From NCBI GenBank assembly GCA_046330395.1, contig JAXLSS010000007.1, forward strand, positions 1 through 64,000: 64,000 bases of DNA. Direction: 5' to 3'. The position numbers were made by a program, and so were the translations under genes. Positions 1 to 8,851 of the stretch are shown here, piece after piece. The notes under the pieces are model-generated. The model made no database searches. It was not told where the DNA came from and worked only from the letters and a program-made list of their open reading frames with translations. This DNA comes from Ga0077560 sp046330395 (lineage in GTDB: Bacteria > Actinomycetota > Thermoleophilia > Miltoncostaeales > Miltoncostaeaceae). Every line of letters begins with the position of its first letter. Positions within the stretch are counted from its first letter, which is position 1.

Positions 1-533
1 CCACCACCCCCACCCCCAAACCCGCACCCAAACCCACTCCGGCCCCCCCGCACCCGAAGCCCGGCCTCACCGCCGCGCAGTCCGCCTCCCGGCGGCTGGG
101 CTCCAACCTGGTGCCCCGCCTGGGCCAGCCGGGCGCGGCCAAGGGGACGGCCGCCGGGCCGCGGCCGCGCGTGACGGTGTCCCTGCAGGCCCCGCTGCGT
201 GTGCTGCAGTCGGTGGGCGACCTCAACGTGCCGGTGCGCCTGCTCTCGCTGGGCGGGGCGTGGACCTTCCTCGCCGCCGGGCTGGTGGTGCGCCGGCGCC
301 GCAGGCACATCCCGTTCGCCGTCACCGGCGTGGCCCCGGGGATGCTCCTGCACACGCTGGTGCGCCCGAAGGGCGGCGCGCCGGTGCGCTTCCTGCTGCG
401 CTGGGACGCGGTCCCGGTGTGGTCGCGACGCCGCCCGCGCCGCCGCGGCGGCCGCAAATGGGTGGAGCTGGACACCCCGGCGGGCCCGGGTCACGTCCCG
501 AAGGCATATCTGAGAGATCCGCGGCGGGAATGA
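1..533 (+). CDS. 3' part of an unrecognised proline-rich, membrane-associated protein (5' end outside window)
   Basis: The reading frame is open from base 3 of the window to a TGA at 531-533, so the gene starts upstream. The visible part (about 176 residues) begins with a Pro/Lys/Thr-rich linker typical of a surface or wall-spanning spacer. It is followed by a hydrophobic stretch (about residues 80-98, LLSLGGAWTFLAAGLVV) and a strongly basic RRRRR cluster, then a basic, globular-looking C-terminus. One membrane segment with a basic cytoplasmic flank is the simplest reading. A GTG at 111 could be taken as a start, but the unbroken upstream frame with the same composition argues against it. I do not recognise the family and assign no function. 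Confidence 0.55.
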   Translation, partial: TTPTPKPAPKPTPAPPHPKPGLTAAQSASRRLGSNLVPRLGQPGAAKGTAAGPRPRVTVSLQAPLRVLQSVGDLNVPVRLLSLGGAWTFLAAGLVVRRRRRHIPFAVTGVAPGMLLHTLVRPKGGAPVRFLLRWDAVPVWSRRRPRRRGGRKWVELDTPAGPGHVPKAYLRDPRRE

Positions 534-724
534 CGGGCTTCTCACAGAGTTGCCCTCTGACAATCACGCTCCGTATGGCGGGTCCGGATCGTTGATCGCT
601 ACCACAGCGCCCTTGCGGGCTGCGCGGACCTGAGCCGAACCTCCCCATCCATGGATCGGGAGGACTCACACCCTGCACCATCCCCAATTTGGAGCGCAGC
701 CGCGTCCCGTCAGGCGGAGAAGTT
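534..724. other. Intergenic region without a visible gene
   Basis: About 190 bases between the upstream gene and the left inverted repeat of the insertion sequence. GC content is lower than in neighbouring coding DNA. No convincing ORF, tRNA or strong hairpin was seen. I also found no 8-9 bp direct repeat matching the sequence just beyond the right end of the element. Confidence 0.5.
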
Positions 725-745
725 GCGTCCCGGGGTGTGGTGTAG
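725..745. repeat. Left terminal inverted repeat of the IS256-family element
   Basis: The sequence starts GCGTCCC and ends GGTGTAG. Its reverse complement matches 2106-2126 at 17 of 21 positions, with perfect blocks of 7 (outer) and 9 (inner) bases. It lies 40 bases beyond the transposase stop codon. Confidence 0.75.
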
Positions 746-785
746 CTCCGCGCGTCGGTGGGGTAACGCTACATCGGGGTGGTGC

Positions 786-2018
786 TCATGCTGCGCTCGC
801 CGGCAGTTGTTGGGGCTCGGTGGCGGGTGTGGTGGGTTCGAGCACGAGGGCCATGGATGCCTCGGAGAGGTATTTGCGGCCGACCAGCCATTCGTCGTTT
901 TGCTCGATGAGAAGGCTGGTCGCCATGCGGATCAGGGCGGCGTCGTTGGGGTAGATCCCGATCACGTCGCTTCTGCGGGCGATCTCGCGGTTGACGCGCT
1001 CCAGCGGGTTGGTGGACCTGAGCTTGGTCCAGTGCTCTTTGGGCATCGCATAGAACGCGATCAACTCGTCCTCGGCGTCGCCGAGCAGCCGGCTGATCTT
1101 GCCTGCGGCGACCGGTTCCAGGCGGGCGGTGACCTCCCGGCTGATCACCCGGGCCTCCTGCTGGTCGGTCGCGTTGAAGATCTGCCGCAGCGCGGCGGCG
1201 ACCATCCCTTGTTGGCCGCGTGAGACGTGCCCGCACATCTCCCGTAGGAAGTGCACGGTGCACCGCTGCCACGGGCAGCCGAGGACCTGCTGGATCGCCG
1301 CCTTGAGGCCTTGGTGGGCGTCGCTGATGACCAGCTCCACGCCGTGCAGGCCGCGGGCGACCAGGCCGCGTAGGAACTCCCGCCAGAACGCCCCGGACTC
1401 GGTGGCCCCGACATCGACGCCGATCACCTCCCGGTACCCGGCCTCATGGACCGCGTAGGCCACCACCAGGGCCTTGGACCTGACCCGCCCGTCGGCCTCG
1501 CGGACCCGTTCGATCTTGGCGTCCAACCACAGATACGGGTACCGGCCCTCCAAGGGGCGCTGCTGGAAGGCGGTGACCTGCTCATCAAGGCCGGCGCACA
1601 ACCTGGAGACCTGGGATTTGCTCATCCCGCTGACCCCGAGTTGTTCGATCACCCGCTCGACTTTGCGGGTGGAGACCCCGTTGACGTACGCCTCCATCAC
1701 CACACTCATCAACGCCTGCTCGGCGCGGGTGCGGGGCTCCAGAAACCCCGGGAAATAGCTGCCTTGACGCAACTTGGGGATGAACAACTCGATGCTCCCC
1801 GCCCGGGTATCCCACCGCCGCGGCCGATATCCGTTGCGGTGCGTCACCCGCTCCTGCGGGGCCCGCTCACCAAGGCCCGCCCCGGTGATCTGGGTGACCT
1901 CGGCCTCCATGATCTGCTGGCACAACAAGGCCACCGCCTCCCGGATCAGGTCGGCGTGATCTTCTGTGAGCACCTTGCGAACCACCGCTTCAGTGCTCAA
2001 GTTGTGTGTGTCGGCCAT
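786..2018 (-). CDS. IS256-family transposase (mutator type)
   Basis: DDE transposase of 410 residues, catalysing cut-and-paste or copy-out movement of the surrounding element. The catalytic triad is visible: D in LWLDAKIERVRE, D in VISDAHQGL, and E in the family signature STNPLERVNREI. The N-terminal half holds the helical DNA-binding part (NGYRPR, YVNGVSTRKVE). Length is normal for IS256 transposases (about 400-415), and the frame is intact. An ATG at 2045 extends the frame by 9 residues. I chose the ATG at 2018 because AAAGGAG lies 9 bases before it. A GAAC-N4-GTTC palindrome sits in the upstream region inside the element. Confidence 0.92.
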   Translation of the reverse strand: MADTHNLSTEAVVRKVLTEDHADLIREAVALLCQQIMEAEVTQITGAGLGERAPQERVTHRNGYRPRRWDTRAGSIELFIPKLRQGSYFPGFLEPRTRAEQALMSVVMEAYVNGVSTRKVERVIEQLGVSGMSKSQVSRLCAGLDEQVTAFQQRPLEGRYPYLWLDAKIERVREADGRVRSKALVVAYAVHEAGYREVIGVDVGATESGAFWREFLRGLVARGLHGVELVISDAHQGLKAAIQQVLGCPWQRCTVHFLREMCGHVSRGQQGMVAAALRQIFNATDQQEARVISREVTARLEPVAAGKISRLLGDAEDELIAFYAMPKEHWTKLRSTNPLERVNREIARRSDVIGIYPNDAALIRMATSLLIEQNDEWLVGRKYLSEASMALVLEPTTPATEPQQLPASAA

Positions 2019-2051
2019 CGCGACACGCTCCTTTCGCTGGGTCATTGGCGT

Positions 2052-2063
2052 GAACCAACGTTC
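2052..2063. promoter_or_regulatory. LexA-box-like palindrome GAAC-CAAC-GTTC upstream of the transposase
   Basis: A perfect 4-4-4 palindrome followed by G, resembling the CGAAC-N4-GTTCG LexA site of Gram-positive bacteria. It lies 34 bases upstream of the chosen transposase start and inside the element. The match is short, and one such site per 64 kb could occur by chance. Confidence 0.25.
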
Positions 2064-2105
2064 GGAGCTCGCGGTGGCCGACCCTCCCTCAGGCCGCCAC
2101 CGCTC

Positions 2106-2126
2106 CTACACCACCATCAGGGACGC
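2106..2126. repeat. Right terminal inverted repeat of the IS256-family element
   Basis: The sequence starts CTACACCAC and ends GGGACGC. It pairs with 725-745 (17 of 21). It lies about 90 bases upstream of the transposase start, leaving room for the promoter inside the element. Confidence 0.75.
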
Positions 2127-2282
2127 GATCTGTGCTTCTTTCGCTCGAAGCCCGCCACGTCGAGATGCGTGATGCAGCCGCATCACATCTGATTCATATC
2201 AATCATACGGCCTCGGGAGAAGCGCAGCTTTGCCGAATCTCGTCAGGTGTAGGAGTATCCGCTGCGGCGCGTCCCAAACCCC

Positions 2283-5200
2283 ATGTCTCAGCACACCTCC
2301 CACTTCGCCACGCACCCCTCGGTGGGGCCGGGACCCGTGTGGGCCGGCTTCGCCTGCGTGTGCGCGCCCGGCGGCGGGGTCCTGCGCGTGCAGCACGTCA
2401 CCGCGTCGGGCAACGATCCGGCCGGCCGCCCGCCGGTGCACCCCGGGGACGACATCCTGGATCGCCTCCGTGACGCGGGCGTCTCCGGCAGCGCCCTGGG
2501 GGCGTTGGTCTCCGCGGCCGCCCGGGGGCGTCCGGCGTCGGTGCCGGTGGTGCTCAACGGATGGTCCACCCTGCGGCTGGTGGTGACGCCGCTGACGCGG
2601 GATGCCGTGGCCATCACGGCCGTGCGGCGACCCATGGACGACGGCGACCGCGCGAACGCGGGCATGCACATCGGACCGCGCGATGCCGCGCCCCAGCCGC
2701 CCGTGGCGTGGCTGGACACCGTGCACGCCGACGACCGCGAGCGGCTGTTGCGCTACCTCGACGGCGCTCGGCGCCCCGGTTCGGGGGAGCATCCGGGGAC
2801 CGATTCCGTTGCGCCGGCGGGCGGGCCGATCCGGGAGCTGATGGCCGACGTGCTGCTGGAGTTCGCGTGGCGGCACGATGGGACCGCGCACCTGCGCTCG
2901 GCGGGCTCGCTGGCGGCGCAGATACTGGGTGTGGACCCCGATACGCCGGAGGGTCTGGCGAGTGTGCTGGAGGAGTGCCTGCACCCCGACGACCGCAGGA
3001 CGCTGCTTCGGGAGCTGGAGCGTCTGCGGGGGCGGGACGACTTCGCGCGGCTCACGCTGCGCCTCGACTCCGGGCGCGTGGGGGAGCGCCGCGTGCATCT
3101 GACGCTGGTGGCCCACCCCGACCCGTGCGGTGCGCCCACCGTGGTGGGAGTCCTCACGGACGACCGGGTGCGGCGCGACCTGGAGGGCCGCGTGTGGGGC
3201 ATCGCCGAGACCGTCGAGAGCGTGGTGTGGGAGGCCCAGCGCGACGGCGACGGCGCGTGGAGCGTGACCTACCTCTCGCCGGCCGTCACCCGGGTGATGG
3301 GCGTGGTGCCCCCGGCGGATCCGGCCGCCGCGGGCGCGCTGATGCTGGCCTGCGTGCATGAGGACGACCGGGCGCTGGTGCTCGCCGCGGCGGAGGCCGC
3401 CCTCACCGCCACGGCGCCGGTGCATCAGGAGTTCCGGGCGGTGCTGCCCGGCGGCGAGGTGCGGCGGCTGCGCGGCACCCTGGTGCGGTCCCGGGCGCGG
3501 CCCGACGCCGCCCGGGTGGTGGGGGTGGTCACCGACATCACCGACATGTGGGACGCCGAGCAGCGCACCCGGCGCGTCCTGCGCGCCGTCGATGCCATGG
3601 TGATCGAGGGCCGCGTGGCGGCCGGCGGCCGCTGGGAGATCACCCACACCGAGGAACGGCTGGAGCGGCTCATCGGCCGCGGCCTGCCGTTGCAGCCGGC
3701 CGACCGGGGCGGGGTGTGGCTGGGGAGCATCCACGCGAGCGACCGCGCGGTGGTGGCGACCGCCGTGGACGATGCCGTCACCGAGGACCGGCCCTCCAGC
3801 GTGGAGGTGCGCGTGGTGCGCCCCGACGGGGAGGTGCGCTGGGTGCGCATGCTGGTGGCCGCTGCGGGTGAGCCCGGCGACGGGCGTTTCGCCTGCGTGA
3901 TCACGGACACGACCGACGCGCGCATCGCCGGCGAGCGGCTGCGCCAGGTGTTCGACACGTTGGACGCGGTGGTGGTGGAGGGCGAGGTGCGGGGGATGCA
4001 GTGGCACACCACCTACGCCAGCGCGGCAGTGCAACCCCTCCTGGGGCAGGGGCTCCCCGACGATCCGGACGCGCGTTGCGTGGCCCTGGACGCCGCCATG
4101 CACCCCGACGACCGCAATGCGCTGGGAATCCGTGTGCGCAACGTGATGCACCGCGGCGGCCGGTTCAGCATGACGGTGCGCGTGGAGCGGGCGGACGGGG
4201 AGACCCGCTGGCTGCGCGGTTCGCTCACGCGGCGGGACCACCCGCCCACCCGCCCGGTGGCGGTGGGCGTGTTCGCGGACGTCACCGAGCTGGTGCGCAC
4301 CGGGCAGGAGCTCACGCGCGCCACCGAGCAGCTGGACGACCAGGTGGCGCAGGTGCCGCCGGTCATCTACGAGATGCGCGCGGGGCACGACGACACGTGG
4401 AGCATGACGGCCCTGAACAACGCCGAGGACTTCCTGGGCGTGCCCCTCCCCCCGGAACCGCGCGCCCGGATGCTGGAGTGGGTCTCGCGCATCGCCCCGG
4501 CCGATCTGGAACAGCTGCAGCAGGCCACGCAGCGGACGATCGACACCGGCGAGCCCTGCACGGTGCGCTACCGCCTGACCACCGGGCGGGGCGAGCGGTG
4601 GGTGCAGGCCAGCATCGGGCGCATCGCCCCGGACCGCCTTGCGGGCATGATCAGCGACATCACCGCCGCCATGTCGGCGGAGCACGCGCTGCAGCGCGCG
4701 CAGGCGGGCCTGCTGCGGGCCATCGAGGGGCTGGCGCAGGCGGTGTTCGAACTCCATGTTCCTCCGGAGGGGTCCCCGGAGCTCGTGTTCGCCACACCGT
4801 CGCTGTCGCGGCTGTTCGGGCTGGGGGGCGAACCGGCCGGGTGGGGTGACCTGATGGGCCTCGTGCATCCCGACGATCGCGACGCCCTGGCCGCGCGCGT
4901 GCGCGCCACCGGGGACGGGCTGCCGCTGGCCGCCGAGTTCCGCGTGCGGTTGCCGGACGGCACGGTGCGGTGGCTGGCGGCCACGGGCCGCCCCCGGGCC
5001 GACATGGGGGACATGACGGTGCGGGTGGCCGGGGCGATGAACGACATCACCGATGAGCGGGCGTCGCGCGCGGCGGGCCGCTCCGGGGTGATGCCCTCAC
5101 GCCATCCCGAACGCGCCCCCCGCCGGGTGCGGCTCACGGCCCGTCAGCTGGACGTTCTGGCGCTGCTGGCTCGCGGCGCCACCACCGAGGAGATCGCCGA

Positions 5201-5330
5201 GCAGCTGGAGATCACCCGCACCACGGTGGCCAACCATGTGGCGGGCGTGCTGCGCCGCCTGGATGCGCGGTCGCGCCTGGAGGCCGTGCACATCGCCCGC
5301 AGCGCGGGGCTGCTGGACCCCGCGGAGTAG
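2283..5330 (+). CDS. Multi-PAS sensor with C-terminal LuxR-type DNA-binding domain
   Basis: Soluble one-component regulator of 1015 residues. About seven PAS/PAC repeats run through the protein. Each is marked by an H-x-D/S-DR motif (near residues 140, 232 LHPDDR, 357 VHEDDR, 482 IHASDR, 605 MHPDDR, a degenerate one near 740, 860 VHPDDR), and most are followed by a PAC strand such as GEVRWVRM, GETRWLRG or GTVRWLAA. Residues about 945-1012 form a GerE/LuxR helix-turn-helix (RLTARQLDVLALLARGAT, then TVANHV). No transmembrane segment, histidine kinase or receiver domain is seen, so signals are presumably cytoplasmic ligands, redox state or light acting directly on transcription. The ligands and target genes cannot be read from the sequence. 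It stands alone, convergent with the ROK kinase gene. Confidence 0.85.
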   Translation: MSQHTSHFATHPSVGPGPVWAGFACVCAPGGGVLRVQHVTASGNDPAGRPPVHPGDDILDRLRDAGVSGSALGALVSAAARGRPASVPVVLNGWSTLRLVVTPLTRDAVAITAVRRPMDDGDRANAGMHIGPRDAAPQPPVAWLDTVHADDRERLLRYLDGARRPGSGEHPGTDSVAPAGGPIRELMADVLLEFAWRHDGTAHLRSAGSLAAQILGVDPDTPEGLASVLEECLHPDDRRTLLRELERLRGRDDFARLTLRLDSGRVGERRVHLTLVAHPDPCGAPTVVGVLTDDRVRRDLEGRVWGIAETVESVVWEAQRDGDGAWSVTYLSPAVTRVMGVVPPADPAAAGALMLACVHEDDRALVLAAAEAALTATAPVHQEFRAVLPGGEVRRLRGTLVRSRARPDAARVVGVVTDITDMWDAEQRTRRVLRAVDAMVIEGRVAAGGRWEITHTEERLERLIGRGLPLQPADRGGVWLGSIHASDRAVVATAVDDAVTEDRPSSVEVRVVRPDGEVRWVRMLVAAAGEPGDGRFACVITDTTDARIAGERLRQVFDTLDAVVVEGEVRGMQWHTTYASAAVQPLLGQGLPDDPDARCVALDAAMHPDDRNALGIRVRNVMHRGGRFSMTVRVERADGETRWLRGSLTRRDHPPTRPVAVGVFADVTELVRTGQELTRATEQLDDQVAQVPPVIYEMRAGHDDTWSMTALNNAEDFLGVPLPPEPRARMLEWVSRIAPADLEQLQQATQRTIDTGEPCTVRYRLTTGRGERWVQASIGRIAPDRLAGMISDITAAMSAEHALQRAQAGLLRAIEGLAQAVFELHVPPEGSPELVFATPSLSRLFGLGGEPAGWGDLMGLVHPDDRDALAARVRATGDGLPLAAEFRVRLPDGTVRWLAATGRPRADMGDMTVRVAGAMNDITDERASRAAGRSGVMPSRHPERAPRRVRLTARQLDVLALLARGATTEEIAEQLEITRTTVANHVAGVLRRLDARSRLEAVHIARSAGLLDPAE

Positions 5331-5469
5331 TCACCCGGGCGGTGAATGTGGGGCGCCGGGTGCGAGTGGACGGCCCCACGTTGCCGCGCCCCCGAAGGTG
5401 CGCGCACCGCCCGGCATGCAGCGCCCCACAGGCACATCGTGCGCCCTCGCGGCGGGTGTGCCATCGGGT

Positions 5470-5497
5470 TTCCCCCGAAAGCGGGGCTCCGGGGGAA
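5470..5497. terminator. Hairpin between convergent genes, probable bidirectional terminator
   Basis: TTCCCCCG (5470-5477) pairs perfectly with CGGGGGAA (5490-5497) around a 12-base loop. It lies in the 194-base gap between the convergent PAS-LuxR and ROK kinase genes. There is no U-tract beyond the AA/TT at the stem base. The rest of the gap shows no gene. Confidence 0.5.
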
Positions 5498-5524
5498 CGC
5501 TGAGCCGTGCTCCGACGGGGCCGC

Positions 5525-6413
<889 letters not shown>

Positions 6414-6421
<8 letters not shown>

Positions 6422-8804
6422 GCCGGCCGGCCGCCTCCCGCAGGTGCCGCGAGGGTGGCGCGAAGCGGTCGTCCGTGATCCACAGGCCGCCGATGGCGAG
6501 GGCCGTGCCCGTCAACGCGGCCAGCAGGTTGCCCACGTTGAGCGAGCTCACCTGGAAGAAGTGGCTGAGCGAGCTGTTCAGCAGCACCACGATGAAGGCG
6601 ATCAGCAGCACCCCGCAGAGGGCGGCCACCCAGCGCACCCGCCGCAGCGACCCCTGCCCCTCCAGGATGAGGATGAAGTACACGCCCACCATCACCAGCG
6701 CGGTGACCGCAACGGTGCGGGCCTCCTCCAGGCTGGTCTGCAGCACGTTCAGCGCGATGAGGAACGAGGCCACCACGCCCAGGCCGGCCGCGATGCCGGC
6801 GGGCACCGCGAACCGCGCCACATCGCGCAGGAAGTGGTCGGCGCGCCACGGCCCCTCCGAGGGCGCCAGGGCCAGCACCATCGCCGGGATGCCCACCGTG
6901 AGCGTGGACACCAGGGTGAGGTGCCGGGGCAGGAAGGGGTAGGTGGTGGGGCTGAGGCCCACGGTGAGGATCAGGAACGCCGCCAGGACCGACTTGGCCA
7001 CGAACAGCTTGGCCACCCGCTGGAGGTTGCGCAGCACCGCGCGGCCCTCGCCGATCATGCGCGGCACCGACTCGAAGCCGCCGCGCACCAGCACCACGTC
7101 GGCCACCCCGCGCGCCATGTCGGCGGCGCTGCCGGGGGCGATGGACACCCGCGCCGCCTTCAGGGCCGGCACGTCGTTGACCCCGTCGCCCACCATGGCC
7201 ACCGACAGCCCGTCGGCCGCCAGGGTCTCCACGATGCGCTTCTTCTGCTCGGGCGGCGTGCGGCCCACAACGCCGGCCTCCATCACGGCGGCGCGCAGCT
7301 CGTACGCCCCCTCCGGCAGCGCGCGGCCGTCCAGGGGCTCGCCTGCCACCGGGATGCCGCAGTCGGCGGCGATGGCGCGCACCGTGGCCGGGTCGTCGCC
7401 GGAGATCACCACGGGGCGCACCGACTCGGCCAGCAGGAAGGCGATGGCCTCCTTCACCGACTCGCGCAGCCGCTCGGCCACCACCAGCAGGCCCACCGCC
7501 CGCAGCCCCGGCGGCGGCGGGTCGGAGGGACCCACCTGCGACGGCAGGCTGCCGGCCGACCCCTCCACCAGGGCAAGCACGCGGCGCCCCTGGCGGGCCT
7601 CCTCGTCCGCGCGCCGGCGCAGCTCCACCGCGTCGGCGGGCAGCACTACATCGGGCGCGCCCAGCACCAGTGCCCGGCCGCCCAGCACCAGCCCGCTCCA
7701 CATCCGCCGCGACGAGAACGGCACCACGAGGGGTGCCTGCTGCGCCTGCGCCGGGTGGGCCTCGGCGATGGCCTGGATGACGGGGTCCCGGTCGCCGCTG
7801 GCCGCCGCGTAGGCACCGGACAACTCGGCCAGCGCCGCGGGGTCCACGCCCTCCGCCGGCACGGCCTCCACCAGCCGCAGGGCGTCCTCGGTGAGGGTGC
7901 CGGTCTTGTCCAGGCACACCACGTCGGCTGCGCTGAGCGACTCCACGGCCGACAGCTGCTGGGCCAGGGCGCCACGCCGCGCCATCCGCATGTTGGACAC
8001 GGCGTAGGCAAGGCTGGTCAGCAGCACCAGCCCCTCGGGCACCAGGGTCACCACCCCGGCCGTGGCCGAGGCGATGGCCTCGTTGGCGGGGATGTCCCGC
8101 CGGATCAGCACGATGGCGAAGGCGGTGCCGAGGGGCACCATCACCGCCACCAGCAGCACCAGCAGGCGGTTGACCTGGCGCTGCAGGGGCGACAGCGAGG
8201 GCTTGAACTCACGCGCCTCGCCCACCACGCGGCTGGCGTAGCTGTCGTCGCCCACGGCGTCGGCCACGTAGGTGCCCGAGCCCTCGGCCACGAAGCACCC
8301 GGCGCGCACCTCGTCGTCACGGCCCCGCGACACCGGCAGCGACTCGCCGGTGAGCGGCGACTCGTCCATGGCCAGCCCGTCGCCGTCCACGATGCGGCCG
8401 TCCGCCACGATCTGGTCGCCCGCGGCCACCGACAGCAGGTCGCCCACCACCACATGGGCCACGTCCACGCGGCGCGGCCGGCCGTCGCGGATGACCGTGG
8501 CGTGCGGGGCCACCAGGGCCGCCAGCCGGTCGAGGGCGCGCTTCGACCGCAGTTCCTGAACGATCCCGATGCCGGCGTTGCAGGCGGCGATGATGAGGAA
8601 CAGGGCGTCGCGCCAGTCGCCCGCCACCAGGGTGAGCATGCCGAAGCCCACGAAGATCACGTTGAACAGCGTGAAGGTGTTGGCACGGACGATGTCGCGC
8701 ACCGTGCGGCCCCCGGCCCCGGGCTCGGGCACGCCGCGCTCGGCCAGGCGGCGGGCGGCCTCGTGCTCCGTGAGTCCGGGTGCGTGGACGCGGGTGGTCA
8801 CCAC
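6414..8804 (-). CDS. Cation-transporting P-type ATPase (CtpE-like)
   Basis: Integral membrane ion pump of 796 residues. Visible landmarks are the actuator motif LTGES (about residue 150), phosphorylation site DKTGTLT (about 297, Asp is phosphorylated), and the hinge motif MVGDGVNDVPALK (about 538). Hydrophobic segments flank the actuator, and a block of about six C-terminal helices follows. There is no N-terminal heavy-metal CxxC domain. The start ANTFTLFNVIF and overall layout resemble mycobacterial CtpE, reported to transport calcium, so Ca2+ or another divalent/alkali cation is my inference. The start is GTG; the gene overlaps the ROK kinase gene downstream by 8 bases. The pairing of a cation pump with a sugar kinase has no obvious functional logic. 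Confidence 0.85.
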
Positions 8805-8851
8805 GCGATGCTCGCACGTGGCGCCGGACGGCGCGCCGGGGCCGGGCTCGG

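Larger units (their letters stand above)
725..2126 (-). mobile_element. IS256-family (mutator-type) insertion sequence
   Basis: A single transposase gene fills the element and is bracketed by imperfect inverted repeats of 21 bases (725-745 and 2106-2126, 17 of 21 positions pairing). The overall length of about 1.4 kb and the one-gene layout fit the IS256 family. The ends are inferred from where repeat similarity stops, so they could be off by a few bases. No target-site duplication was found, which may mean the insertion is old or followed by rearrangement. It lies between a truncated-in-window gene and a PAS-LuxR regulator and interrupts no recognisable ORF. Confidence 0.8.

Noticed and set aside
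717..2134. Target-site duplication around the IS256-family element
   Set aside because: The bases just outside the inverted repeats (GAGAAGTT left, GATCTGTG right) do not match, and no shifted 8-9 bp repeat was found.
2199..4868. Very long minus-strand ORF (889 aa) opposite the PAS-LuxR gene
   Set aside because: His/Arg/Pro-rich composition and no motif. It is the antisense shadow of a GC-rich gene with clear PAS and HTH motifs.
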